Shown here one piece after another: positions 43,783 through 55,596 of a stretch of DNA of 64,000 bases. The DNA is from Symsagittifera roscoffensis. Taxonomy: Eukaryota > Xenacoelomorpha > Acoela > Convolutidae. Numbering within the stretch: the stretch's first letter is position 1; every line of letters starts with the position of its first letter. Below the pieces are notes generated by a model. The model was not told where the DNA came from. It saw only the letters and a program-made list of their open reading frames with translations, and did no database searches. A program made the position numbers and the translations under genes. The stretch lies in contig NC_087064.1 in assembly GCF_963678635.1 (NCBI RefSeq), positions 55,002,338 to 55,066,337 on the forward strand, written 5' to 3'.

Positions 43783-45805
43783 GAAACCAGGAAATACTTG
43801 GTGAAACAAAAAAGCTGACTATCACCATTTTTATGAAAAGCCACTCTTGAACCTTAAAAGCTGAAAGTGTTTCTCATAAAAACGTAGTTTTTTTATACTA
43901 AATTAAGTTTCACTCAAAACTAAAATGTATTGTTTTTTCTTCACCATCAATTAAACATCGTTGTCTGCTTCAGTTTTTGTCAAACCTCCGTTTAGGATCA
44001 TGAGTAAGAAGTGCCGGTTCTTGGTCGTGGTTTTATATTCAGACTGTGTGGACCAGAATTTAGCATGTTCAGACCGTTGGCACCAGAATATGGAGTGTTC
44101 AGACCATGTCGACCAGAAAGTTTTTTGTTCAGACCATGTGGACTGAGTGAATTCGTTTTCAGACCGTGTGGAACAAAAAAAAAATCCGGATTCAGACCGT
44201 GTGGACTGAAACAAGCTGGTTTCAGACCGTGCTGACCAAATGAATTTGATGTCAGACCGTGTGGACCGACCAAATATGAATTTTTATTGTCTGGACCAAA
44301 GAAATCCGGTTTCAGACTTCGTGGACCGGAACTTCTGGTTTGTGTTTTTGGACCTCGTGAACCAAAACAAACTCGGCACCAGACTGTTTTTACTCTTTAA
44401 CTTGTTTTAAGACCAATATGTGCAACAAAAAAGGTTATGCGGAACCAGCCTACCCGGAGTTCATTTTTTATTGGAGAAAACGACTTAAGACTAGATCGTT
44501 TTTGGCCTTTTTTCACCACTTGCGTCAGATTTCATCCATTAGGATTTTAGGTTTGAGACTTTGACGTTACCAATAGAGCGTTTGACTTGTGTTGACATAT
44601 TTTTGAAAACAATACGGAAGAATTACCCAAACTTTTAGGTTGGGGTTGAAAATGGTTCATATTTATTCGACATCCCATTTTGAAAACTTTCAGCAGAGGG
44701 TTTTGATTGCAGCCCCACTGACTGCTTTTGCGGCAGAGTTCATCCAATAGGAATGTAGGTTTGACACCTAAAGCAGGCGGTCTTCTAAAGCAATCAGTGT
44801 GGCTGCAATCAAAACGCTCTGCTGAAAATTGTCAAAATGGGATGTCGAATTAATATGAACCATTTTCAACCCCAACACAAAAGTTAGGTTAGAATTACCA
44901 AAACTTTTGTGTTCGGGTTGAAAATGGTTCATATTAATTCGACATCCCATTTTGACAATTTTCAGCAGAGCGTTTTGATAGCAGCCACACTGATTGCTTT
45001 AGGAAACCGCCTGCTTTAGGTGTCAAACCTACAACCCTATTGGATGAACTCCGACTCAAGTGGTGAAAAAAAGCCAAAAACGATCTAGTCTTAAGTCGTT
45101 TTCTTTCTCCAATAAAAAAATGAACTCCGGGTAGGCTGATTCAGCATAACCTTTTTTGTTGCACACATTGGTCTTAAAACAAGTTAAAGGGTCTAAACAG
45201 TCTGGTGCCGAATTTTTTTTGGTTCACGAGGTCCAAAAACACAAACCAGAAGTTCCGGTCCACGTGGTTTGAAACCGGATTTCTTTGGTCCAGACAATCT
45301 AAATCCATATTTGGTCGGTCCACACGGTCTGACATGGGATTCATTCGGTCAGCACGGTCTGAAACCGGCTTGTTTCAATCCACACTGTCTGAATCCGGAT
45401 TTGTTTTTGTTCCACACGGTCTGAAAACGAATTCACTCAGTCCACACGGTCTGAACATAAGAGTTTCTGGTCGACATGGTCTGAACACTCCATATTCTGG
45501 TGCCAACGCTCTGAACATGCTAAATTCTGGTCCACACAGTCTGAATATAAAACCACGACCTAGACCCGGCACTTCTTACTCATGATCCTAAACAGAGGTT
45601 TGACAAGAACTGAAGCAGACAACGATGTTTAAATGATGGTGAAGAAAAAACAATCAATTTTTAGTTTAGTGTGAAATTAATTTAGTATAAAAGAAAACTA
45701 AGCTTTTTTGAGAAACACTTTCAGCTTTTAAGGTTTAAAATTGGTTTTCAAAAACAATGGTGATAGTCAGCTTTTTTGTTTCACCAAATATTTACTGGTT
45801 TCATC
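43783..45805. mobile_element. foldback element with internal minisatellite arms
   Basis: The two halves are inverted copies. GAAACCAGGAAATACTTGG at 43782 pairs with its inverse near 45790, and matches run inward to a centre at about 44893 (inner arms 44766-44885 and 44902-45022, loop about 16 bases). Each arm contains a tandem array of about 30-base units with the core CAGACCGTGTGGACC (44030-44340 and 45220-45550). The left arm also carries an extra segment (44565-44755), a copy of part of the right arm. The open frames over the arrays are repeat-driven. No transposase is present. Confidence 0.75.
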
Positions 45806-46009
45806 ATTGCTCCAAAAAATGCTTAGAGTTTGCTTTGGGACCATGCGAAGGCCTTCTCGAGGCGTTCATATATATGAGCAGCAAATATGCTGTTCTAGGG
45901 GTAACTGCCCTTTAAAACACCTGAATACCGGATTATTTGGCTAATTGCAACTGTTTAACAGTTCCGCAAGCAAAATAATTTGATAATAAGATCATCTTTT
46001 TTATGAATT

Positions 46010-46110
46010 TTTGTTTGTGTTCGACTTTGTTTCGACTGACTCGACTTTTTGTTTCGACTTGGTGTGCGACCCGTCTCGGCCAAAATAAAAGTCGCATACG
46101 TCGCAGGTAT
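46010..46110 (+). repeat. degenerate TCGAC minisatellite, cluster 3
   Basis: Short run of TTCGACTTTGTTTCGACTGA-like words, as in the clusters at 17.6 and 26.3 kb. Confidence 0.5.
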
Positions 46111-46445
46111 TCGACCCGCCTGTTTGTTCGCTTGTGCTGGAGCCACGTTCAGACTTTGCAGCAATATTAGACTTTGCAGATTTTTAATTGCGTCGCGGTT
46201 ATGAAATTTCGATCCCCACGCGAAACGAATCAGACTTGTCATTTCTAATTCTAAACATTTGACCCGTGTCTACACCAATTTTTTCAGAGTTTGTGTAGCG
46301 TGTTGAGGTTTTTAAAAAGCAGTGTTTTTTTTGCATGCACTCTCTATTCGGCGTTGCATGCTTTACAAAAGTGCCTGATATCATTTGTCAAACTTTGGTC
46401 AAATATATAGGTCAATTTTGTAAAATATTCAGTTCATAATTTGTT

Positions 46446-46973
46446 GTTCCGACTTTCGATACGAAAGTAACGGAATATTTGTGCTCGGGGTGGGTTTTTT
46501 TTTTCTTCAGACAAATTTCGACTTTTTAACTAGCCATTTTTGACGGAAATTTTAAAAATCATTCGAAAGGTATTGTTGTCCTAAGCTCAAATTTGAAACA
46601 ATATTTCACCTGTGATCATTTTTCGTAAAGTTACGGGGGTTTAAAGATTGCAATTTTGGCCAGTTTGGGACAATTAACGCGCGATATTTCGCGCTATTAA
46701 CGCGTAAGCGGAGAGTTAATCCGTCTTAGAAATTGTTCCAAATTGGTTAAAAGAAGCTTATTTGCCATAATTGGTTTGTTACAAGGAGCGAAATCTATCC
46801 TTTTGTACTTTATATGGCGTGTGGGGGGATGATTTTCATAAAAAAAATTCAATTTTTAGAAAAAAAAATTTAATTTTTTTTATTTCATTGAATTTTTTTA
46901 TGTTATTACTGCTCCATAAACCTTAAAAGGTAGTCGGAACATTCAGGGCTTTGCCCTGTCACGAGCAGTCTTG
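46446..46973 (+). mobile_element. Helentron-like repeat, copy 7
   Basis: Full-length and well preserved. Its 3' end is followed after two bases by the next copy, forming a head-to-tail pair. Confidence 0.7.
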
Positions 46974-46975
46974 TT

Positions 46976-47507
46976 GTTCCGACTTTCGATACGAAAGTAA
47001 CGGAACATTTGTGCTCGGGGTGGGTTTTTTTTTCTTCAGACAAATTTCGACTTTTTAACTAGCCAACTTTGACGGAATTTTTTTGTATCATTCGAAAGCT
47101 ATGGTTGTCCTGAGCTCAAATTTGAAACGATATTTTACCTGTGACCATTTTTCGTTAAGTTACGGGGGTTTAAAGATTGCCATTTTGGCCTATTTGGGAC
47201 AATTAACGCGCAATATATTTCGCGCTATTAACGCGTAAGCAGAGAGTTAATCCGTCTTAAAATCGTTCCAAATTATGGTTGAAAGAAGCTTCTTTGCCAT
47301 AATTGATTTGTTACAAGGAGCGAAATCTATCCTTTTGTACTTTATATGGCGTGTGGGGGGATGATTTTCATTAAATAAATCAAATTTTAGCATTTTTTTT
47401 TTTCATTTTATTTTATTACATTTAATTTTTTGATGTTATTACTGCTCCATGAAACCTTAAAAGCAGTCGGAACATTCAAGGCTTCGCCCTGATACGAGCA
47501 GTCTTGT
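46976..47507 (+). mobile_element. Helentron-like repeat, copy 8
   Basis: Second member of the tandem pair, with intact hairpins and an AGTCGGAACATTCAAGG subterminal region. Direct head-to-tail joining is a known habit of rolling-circle elements. Confidence 0.7.
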
Positions 47508-48065
47508 TTGCATTTCAAAACAATACATTTAAAGTATGAAATATATTGAATATATTCCTCGTTTCCCCTCGTGCCTTTGCTCCATGATTTCCCATGCTGT
47601 GAATTAACTTTTCATTTGCAGCCGTCTACACAGATACTTTTGCTATACAATTTCCCAAAAAACGTTCAGATCAAGCTGGATTTCTTCGGCCTGAATTGTG
47701 TTTTCCACAGTTTGAACAAAAATCCATGACCTCGATCATGACATCGACCATGAAGTTGTCGAGGATTGCAGCAGCGGATTTAAAAGGACGGCTCATCCAC
47801 TGTCTGAGGGAGTTTTATAATAATGCAGGTTTTTGGACAAACTTTTCGAAAACTCCCTAAAAAACGTCTCTTTCTCAAACAAAAATGAGCAGAAAGTGTT
47901 TAGGTAAATGTGTTTAGCGAAACTAACTTATTAATGCTCTTGTTTTAAATAATTTTATATTTAAAAGTTTTAAAATTATTACTAATGTTTCCAGTTGAAA
48001 CTTTTGGGCTGGATTACACTGAATTTTTTTAAGGTTTTTGATGAGATCATTTTTTGAAGGAGCTA
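47508..48065. other. no gene seen
   Basis: AT-rich spacer. Nothing supported. Confidence 0.4.
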
Positions 48066-48738
48066 CAGTGCTGATTTAAATTAACCGGACAAAACGCGTT
48101 AAACTTGAAATTTAAAACCCGTTTTTCTCAAATTGGGTTGAGTTTAGGTGAAAACTTATGAAGACCAAATTTGCTTAAAATTTTAGCAGAATTAATATGG
48201 TGTAATTTATTTTTCGAAATTTAGGCCCGATATTTTACCCCAAAAATGGGTCATTTTGGCTTTTCTTAGTTAATCAAAAATTACGCCAAAAATACCCGGT
48301 CGATCACAGACATAGCTATATGAAAGTGAGCCCCTTACTTAGGCCAACAAACTTTAAGAGGGGCATAACCTCCAAAAAAAGTTGCAAATTGTTTAAAAAT
48401 TGTTTTTAAATAAAAAGTTGGTATTCTATATAGTAAAAACGACCTTTTTTGTCTATCAAACAAAAATAGGATATTTTATACAATTGTTTGGAGGTTATGC
48501 CCCTCTTAAAGTTTGTTGGCCTAAGTAAGGGGCTCACTTTCATAAAGCTATGTCTGTGATCGACCGGGTTTTTTTGGCGTAATTTTTGATTAACTAAGAA
48601 AAGCCAAAATGACCCATTTTTGGGGTAAAATATCGGGCCCGAATTTCGCAAAATAAATTACACCATATTAATTTGAGAAAAACGGGTTTTAAATTTCAAG
48701 TTTGACGCGTTTTGTCCGGTTAATTTAAATCAGCACTG
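48066..48738. mobile_element. mariner-like foldback MITE with TA target duplication
   Basis: Begins CAGTGCTGATTTAAATTAAC and ends with its inverse CAGCACTG, with TA directly outside both ends (48064-48065 and 48739-48740). The arms are about 300 bases each and pair along nearly their whole length, leaving a loop of about 80 bases near 48380-48470. The left arm has an extra stretch of about 60 bases (48140-48200). The minus-strand frame at 48406-48651 is a by-product of the arm. Confidence 0.75.
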
Positions 48739-49377
48739 TATGGAGTATAGGCTTTTTTCTCGTTTTTTTAATGCGTCAAGTCTATCATGAATTTGATTGA
48801 AACAGACATTTTCAGTCGGAATGTTTTGCCATTTAAATTGGAAATTTAACAGACAATGAGACCATTTTCCGATTGTTCTGTTCTTTGCTTGAAACGCATA
48901 TCATAACCTGTTGAACTAGTTTAAAACTAGTATTCATATCCAATTATATTCTTGCTTACTAACCAATCATGATCCAGAACTAACACTGACGATTATTTAT
49001 AATGCTGAAACTACTTGTAGTTTCAGCACAAGAACAATTTAAATATAACTTAGAAGACAGTTTTTCTCCTTTGCAAGAAATTCCAGATAGCTAACCCGCA
49101 AATACCAGTATACACTGGATCTATTGAGACTAGGATGTATCAGAGTAAGATAAAAATTGGTATCAGACTAAAAAGTTGCACGAATCTATCCGGTTAAAAA
49201 TAAGACGGCGTGACGAACAGACGGTGTACTATATCTGAAATTACTCTATTGGTAAAGCTACTCCAGGCATAAACTCGTCTGGTGGGACCAAAAATCTCGA
49301 ACAAGACCTACTAACAGATTAGATTTAGCAAAATAGAATAAGAAACAAGATCAAAATATCAAGTTCAAAAGTGTAAC

Positions 49378-49575
49378 ATGTTAGATAGCATAGACATTCC
49401 AATAGATAGTTCTCTACGTCTGGATACGTCTAATCCAATATTTCAAACGATACGGCAAACACCAGGTCAAAAACTGAATAACAAATTGAGCTTTTACATC
49501 GTGACAGGACGCAAACTGCAACGAATTTTTCTCTACAGAAATCTGCAGGCAGTAAATTTTCTTTCTCTAACATGA
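49378..49575 (+). CDS. leader ORF of LTR copy 2 (65 aa), homologue of 9844-10077
   Basis: The ATG aligns with that of the 77-codon frame in copy 1. SSLRLDTSNPIFQTIRQTPG is readily aligned with its counterpart, and the second half keeps a FIF/IFL plus aromatic pattern. A deletion of about 12 codons in the middle leaves the frame open. The surrounding gag is full of stops, so an intact frame here is notable, though chance survival is possible for so short a frame. Confidence 0.45.
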   Translation: MLDSIDIPIDSSLRLDTSNPIFQTIRQTPGQKLNNKLSFYIVTGRKLQRIFLYRNLQAVNFLSLT

Positions 49576-50459
49576 AATTGATTTGTTTGGAGAAATAAGA
49601 TTCTTTTCCGAACAATATTTTTCTCGATGTTGTTTTTATCATAACGTATAACCATAAAAATGACTGATAAAAAGATACACAAGACTTTCCTTTCAACAAA
49701 ATCTGCAGTAATTTCGAAAAATTTTGTGAAAGAAAAAATATGATAAAAAAAATTAGTTAGTAACAAAATTAAAGTTAGTTTTATTAAAGCTATCGAAGTA
49801 CCTTGCTTCTCATGGGACCTGCTCTTTTCACCTTTTTCAATTTCTCCCATCCTCTTTATCCTTGTTTCCTCATCTTAATTAAAACCATTTTTATTCAAAG
49901 TTAGTATATCATTTAAATTTTCAACCTTTAAGTCATTTCTTTTAAACTCTAATCTTTTTAATTAACTTAAAATTAAAACTCAAATGTTATCCAAGTTTAA
50001 GCTTACTGTGTTTTTACTTAAATTTCACTTAAACTAGATCATCAAGGCTATCCTTGGATCTCTAACTTTAAGTTTTATTTCACTGAAATCAAAATTATTC
50101 GATCATCAAGGCTTTCTTTGAATCAATCAGAACAATTTTGTTCTCCCCTCCCACTTTTTTATAGTGTCTAATGACAACAAACGTCGATTCCTTTTCCAAT
50201 CCTAATCAACGATCCTGGACTAAATTTTTGTTTTGAAAAACTAACAACTTTAATTAAGATAAGCAGTGAAGAACTCAGGTTACTCATCTTTCACATGAGC
50301 CCCTCCTCTCGCCTGACTCAAGCTAAAACAATCATAACTTTAGAAAGATTCAAAATACTATCTAACAATCTACTTCTGTTCTGATTGTAGCTGAACCTTG
50401 TGGATTGATTTTCTATTCTCAAACCACTCCACAATTATTTATTTCAACACAAAATATAC
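49576..50459 (+). other. leader of LTR copy 2
   Basis: Non-coding. Repeated GATCATCAAGGCT...GATC hairpins at 50036-50061 and 50101-50125 match those of copy 1. The AACGTCGATTC and TGTTCTCCCC segments are also shared. Confidence 0.55.
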
Positions 50460-53400
50460 GACAATGTATTTACACCACATAGACAAAAAATTGGATAAAA
50501 TAGATCGAAAAAATAAACAAGAAAAAAGACAATTATAATGCACAAATTATGATTACAAACACAAATTATTAAACGAACATTTTCCAAAACATAAAATGCA
50601 AAACAATACTTCAAGACCTAAAGGACTCAATTGACAAAAAAACTAAAAAACGAACAAAAATTTCTCTTTCTGAATCAAAATCTGCAACACCATCATCAAT
50701 TAAAGGTACACAAAACAAAAAATTCATAGTATCGTATGCCAGTACGACTATACAATCGAAATAAACAAATAGGACACCTTGAAAGCTACACATTAACCGT
50801 GATACAAAACAGAAAATGGTTCAATACGACAAAAAATTTTGACAATGATTCTTATCTTCCTTTTGTCATTTACCCACCAAGCGATCCCGCTAGACTAGTA
50901 GTACAGTTTTGTTTAGCAAATTTGTTCGAAAAAAGGAAATAGCCCATGCAAACAAGAAAATCCCGAAGTGAAAATCAAAAGACAAATGTTTGATCACTAT
51001 CTACCAGGTATTAGTAATATCACCTAATATTACGGAAAATTTTCTATTGAAATCTTGCCACCACAAACAAATAAAACACCACATCGAATTCAAAAAGATG
51101 ACATAGACCTAGACTTCTCGAAAATTTTAACAGAAAATATTAAAAAGATTTAACACCAAAATTCAGAAAGAGCAAACACATTATTCACAAATTATGTTTT
51201 CTACACCATTTATAGTTATATTTCTATAATAGAATCAAACGAACTTTTAAATGTTTTACCACCTCAAACATCTCAGCATACACTAATAAGACGTGTAATC
51301 AACCTTTTCTCGCAATTTTTAGACTCAACTCCGGTCTCAATTCACCGATAATGGTATATCACAAATGGTAAAAAATGATCTACTTAGAAATCTAGCATGG
51401 TTCATAACAGACTATTTTGTACATAATTTAGATTTAATTTCAACAGCAAGAAAAAGTTTCCGAGCCTAATCATGAAACGATGGAACCATATTAGCAGACA
51501 AAACAGATTATGTATGGGACCATGAATGCTCCCTTCTATTATTTGTCTAAATACCAAACGATATTTCAAGTGCAGCAATTGCCACTGTCTCCATGCACAA
51601 GAACTTTTTAGGAATAACTCCACTCACCATTGACGCAACACCCTTAAACTTTAAAACCAAAATTTATTGATAGAACAAGTAATAATAGTTTAAATTCAAC
51701 ATTTATAAATACACAGTAAAGCCTTAATGGTAGTAGAAATCTGACACAACAAGACATTCAAACCCCATCGCACTTTATTAACAAACAAGTAGTTAAAAAT
51801 TACCTGCAACAGCACTGAAAAGTTTCGCTCCTATTCATCCAACAATCACAATCACTACAATCAACATTTTAACCATCCTTTAATCCAAAATAATTTCTTA
51901 TGGATTATCAAACTTGTAGACCAAAAATTAAAACGCGACAATCAAACAAACAAAAATGAATTTTATTGCAAATCATAATTATGTTTTTTTTCTCAAACAA
52001 TAACACTAGCAATCCAATAGCAAAACCCCTTTTTACAACGCAAAACCAATCAGAAGAACATAATTACACTAAACAAACACAACATTCAGTTTCCCTGTCA
52101 GCATTTTTTAATGAAAAACGAAAAACTCCTGCAGACCGCAATGGAAATTATCCATTTTTTCAACAAAAAAACCTTACAAACAAGCAATTCACAAGAAATC
52201 AACCACACTATTCTGAAGATGAAGATTACTTCAATCAAAATTAACAACAATACAAAAAAATCTCACGAAAAAATAAAAGGAATTTTGTTGACCAACCACA
52301 TAATTTTTATCAACTATTTTTTTTGAACCCTAGTTGAACTCAGAAGAAACATGACAAACACAGCAACCCCTTCCTCAACGACAAAAGTTTGCTCAATCAA
52401 ATGAAGTTATACCATCATAAAATCAAAGTTACCAAACAAATCCAATGCAAAATGAAATCCCATTACCATCTTATTTACAACAACACGAAATTACAAAAAC
52501 CCAACCTGAAAACTTTACACAAAAATCAAACACAGCAGAAACACTCCAAATGACAATGAATTCATACCTATTATGATCATCTATTAATTCCAAAAAAGCG
52601 CTCACGGTATTCACAGGAACAGACCTTGAATATTCAGTAGAAGACAATCTAAAGGCAGTTACAGCAAATTTAATTTTAAGAATAGGTCTAGAACCAGTAA
52701 AAACCCGGTCGCACTGCAATCAGTAGATACATAGGGGCGCAGCAATAGTTCAAACCACTCTATATGTATCACTCTTACATATTGACATTAAATCTGATTG
52801 GAAATGATTCACACATGAAGTTTCAAAAATTATTGATTCTGAAAGAAGTAAACAACACCAAAGAGTTTTATGCAACGAAATTCGAAGACTTCTAAACGAA
52901 ACAATAAAACTACTCGCAGTAAGAATTGAAACTCTAGTACGAAAAGCATATTTCCTCAACACACATGATTACAGGAACACGAAAATGGCCAAAGTTTTAA
53001 TGATGACTCTAAGACCACAATTACGCAAAAAAGCAATGAAAAGGGAGCATCACATCCATCATTGATCCGAGAACCTGATATAGGTTTTAGAAAATTAGTT
53101 GATAAACTAGAGCAAGCTAAAGTCACAATGAAATTAAAAGAAACAGAAAATATGTAAACAATGTTCAAACAACAAACTAACATATCAACAATAAAACAGA
53201 CTCTAATGAAGAGGTAGCAGACAAAATGACTCAAAGAAAAAAAAACATCTATGGAAAGAATCCGAATTTCAAAGGCTAAGCATCATTCAAAAATTGTTGC
53301 ATTTTTTGCCGCAGATATAGACAGAGCATTGCTGAATGCAAAAAAAACAACAAGACAACCTAAATAGACCACAAAAACAGAGAGAACCAAGTAGTCATGA
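50460..53400 (+). pseudogene. gag: gag remnant of LTR copy 2
   Basis: Matches in order the three gag-region frames of copy 1. The basic N-terminal piece (LKDSIDK at about 50610; RLYNRNKQ at 50742) runs in the same frame into the second piece (LPFVIY at about 50860). The capsid region is at 52600-53150, and the zinc knuckle at 53294-53345 has lost its histidine (CIFCRRYRQSIAEC). Numerous stops and frameshifts interrupt it. It is useful because it shows the ancestral reading frame. Confidence 0.7.
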
Positions 53401-55067
53401 ATTTTCACCTATCAAAGAAGTAAAACATCATCACAGTGCATGAAATTCTTTGGCCTCTGCTTCGCACTAAAAACGAAATCCTCATGCTCGCCAAGTCTCT
53501 CATAACATCCGACACAATAAAAACAACTTCCCCCATGGATTTTTCCTAAAACAGAGCCCTCGTAAGTATGAATTTCAAAATGAACCTTAACAAATAGAAC
53601 AAAACTCAACATTATTACACGTTTTAGTCTTATCGTTTTTTAGATTTCACCAATCAATCATCTAAAACAAAAAAAATGCAAATAAAAAATCACAAACTTT
53701 TGTTATAATTTTGTAATTTAAATCTAACAATGAAACTGAAAAATCCAAGTGGAAAAAATTTCATAACCAATGCAGAAAATTAATATTAAAATTCAAAAAA
53801 TTCTAAGTAGTAAGTTAATAAAACGCAAAAAAATTACAAGCAACAAATTTTCTTACGTGAATTTCTCTTATAACTGGTTAGTTGTCATTTCCTTGACCAC
53901 ATTTTACACAGTCTATCCAGCAAACTCGCACAATGCAACCACGTAGAATTGGTTAATAAATGAATTTTAAGTTTCAATGATAATTGATAACAACTCTAGC
54001 TTGTTTTCACGCGTTTCAAACGTTCCTTTAACACGGTTGGAAGGAATTATAAAAAAGTTCAAATTAACCAACGCAGCTTACTAAACCGCTTGTATAAGAA
54101 AGTCCCACGATACTCCAGATTAAACCCAGGTGAAAAACTGGATAAATTTTTATTTTGAAAACCACTTTCAACATTGATTGAAATCACTTGAAATCTTAAA
54201 AACTAAAAAAAAACACAATTATCAGTTTTTGATAAAAGGACACAACCAAAAAAACTAAAATACCTTATAAAAAGGACAAAACTTGAACACAAAAAGAAAC
54301 TCTGCTCAAATGGACGGTAAAATTACACTCCATTCTGGCCTAATCCACCAGAACATGACGTCGCTCGAAGTACAGGCGCGCACTTTGTGCTACGACTCCG
54401 ATTTTCATTTTTTGCTAAGAGTGACTCCAGGGGAGCAACTCTTCAAAATAACCGAAACTAAAAAAAACGCTTTTTAATAAACATCAACAATTAATAAACA
54501 TCATACTATAATTGATCTCACTAACAAGATATAAATTTAATATGCAATGTAAAAAATTATATTTTTTAGAGCAAACGGAACGAGCAGCGAAGGGAGATGA
54601 AAACTCGACGACATTCCGACTCTGGAATGGCAAATGTTTTGGTTTTGCCGTAGCTACAACCCTCACAGGATTTGAAGTATGGGCCCAACAATGCCGCAAA
54701 GGAACCCATTGAAGACGAACAATGGCCAACTAAGTGTTGACTTCTTATACAGACCCTAGTCACTTGGCGCTTCACACATAAAGGTCAATCTTCATGTTGC
54801 ACGTAGTCTCACTCTAGCTTAACGAAATCAACACATCACTGCATCAATCTGATACGATCACTCAAGACGATTTAGGATAAAACGAGACCCACTTCTGGAA
54901 CACGAACAACTGGCCTTCTTCTCTCCACGAAGACAACTACATCTCTCCCTCCTTCACGCATCACTGCTTCAAAAGAAAACGATTCTAAAAAACAAAGAAA
55001 TCTCTCCATCCATCCTTCACTACAAAAAACAATTTGAAAACTAAAAACGCTCTAAACCTCGGATGGG
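53401..55067 (+). other. 3' part of LTR copy 2 without pol
   Basis: I find none of the RT, RNase H or integrase motifs in this 1.7 kb. A Cys-containing minus-strand frame (53412-53612; FYCVGCYERLGEHEDF) looks protein-like but is not recognised. The rest is AT-rich, with short frames around 54280-54770. Confidence 0.5.
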
Positions 55068-55204
55068 TGCAACCAGTTCAAAACTAGTATATATAACCAA
55101 TAAAATTCTTGATGAAATCATCTCAATAAAATATTTCGTACTAACCAATCATGATCCATAACTAACACTGACGATTATTTGTAATGCTGAAACTTCTTGT
55201 AGTA
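55068..55204 (+). repeat. truncated 3' LTR of copy 2
   Basis: AACCAATCATGATCC, TAACACTGACGATTATTT and AATGCTGAAAC are shared with 48909-49020. Similarity stops four bases after the loop of the LTR stem-loop. Confidence 0.65.
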
Positions 55205-55596
55205 CCTGATCGAATATCTGTGGCTGATACCGATGATCATTCGTTTTTTCATGGCCCCACACTGATTAGATTATCCAGAATATCATCTTTCATAATTTTA
55301 GCCAAGCAACATTTTGGACTTCTGTCGATCATGATATTTTTTAGTCAAGCTATCATGATTTCGTTTTGTCGCTATCTACGTCAGTCAACGTCCTCTTTTT
55401 TCTACAGAGCCATCTTATCTTTTTGTCCCAATTGCTTGCTACAATTTCACAATTTTTTTCTGATTCAATATCTTTCAGTACTTCAATCATTTTATAGCAT
55501 TTCGTTCAATAAAATTGCTTCAGACCCCAAAATCTTAAGGTTGGCATCGAAGGCTTGAATAACCAGTTCTTCTACAGATTATTTAATGGTCTTTAC
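55205..55596. other. no gene seen
   Basis: A 124-codon plus-strand frame (55184-55558) starts within the LTR remnant. It is Phe/Ile/Ser-rich with no domain, and is probably chance. Confidence 0.4.

Larger units (their letters stand above)
48909..55204 (+). mobile_element. LTR retrotransposon copy 2, decayed, pol missing
   Basis: Related to the minus-strand element at 1-10567 but opposite in direction. The 5' LTR begins TGTTGAACTAG at 48909. A related LTR start lies at 55068, preceded by GGATGGG (possible polypurine tract). The order is LTR/leader ORF, leader with repeated hairpins, and gag with many stops. After the zinc knuckle (about 53345) no RT, RNase H or integrase can be found. The 3' LTR loses similarity to the 5' one at about 55204, inside the stem-loop. 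No target duplication is recognised. Confidence 0.75.

Noticed and set aside
43951-45585. frames with PHGLN- or STRSE-type repeats in the foldback arms
   Set aside because: All frames are open over a 30-base repeat whose length is a multiple of three; both strands and both arms give equally long products, so coding is not supported.
55184-55558. 124-codon plus-strand frame
   Set aside because: It begins inside the truncated LTR and has no domain, splice site or coding-like composition.
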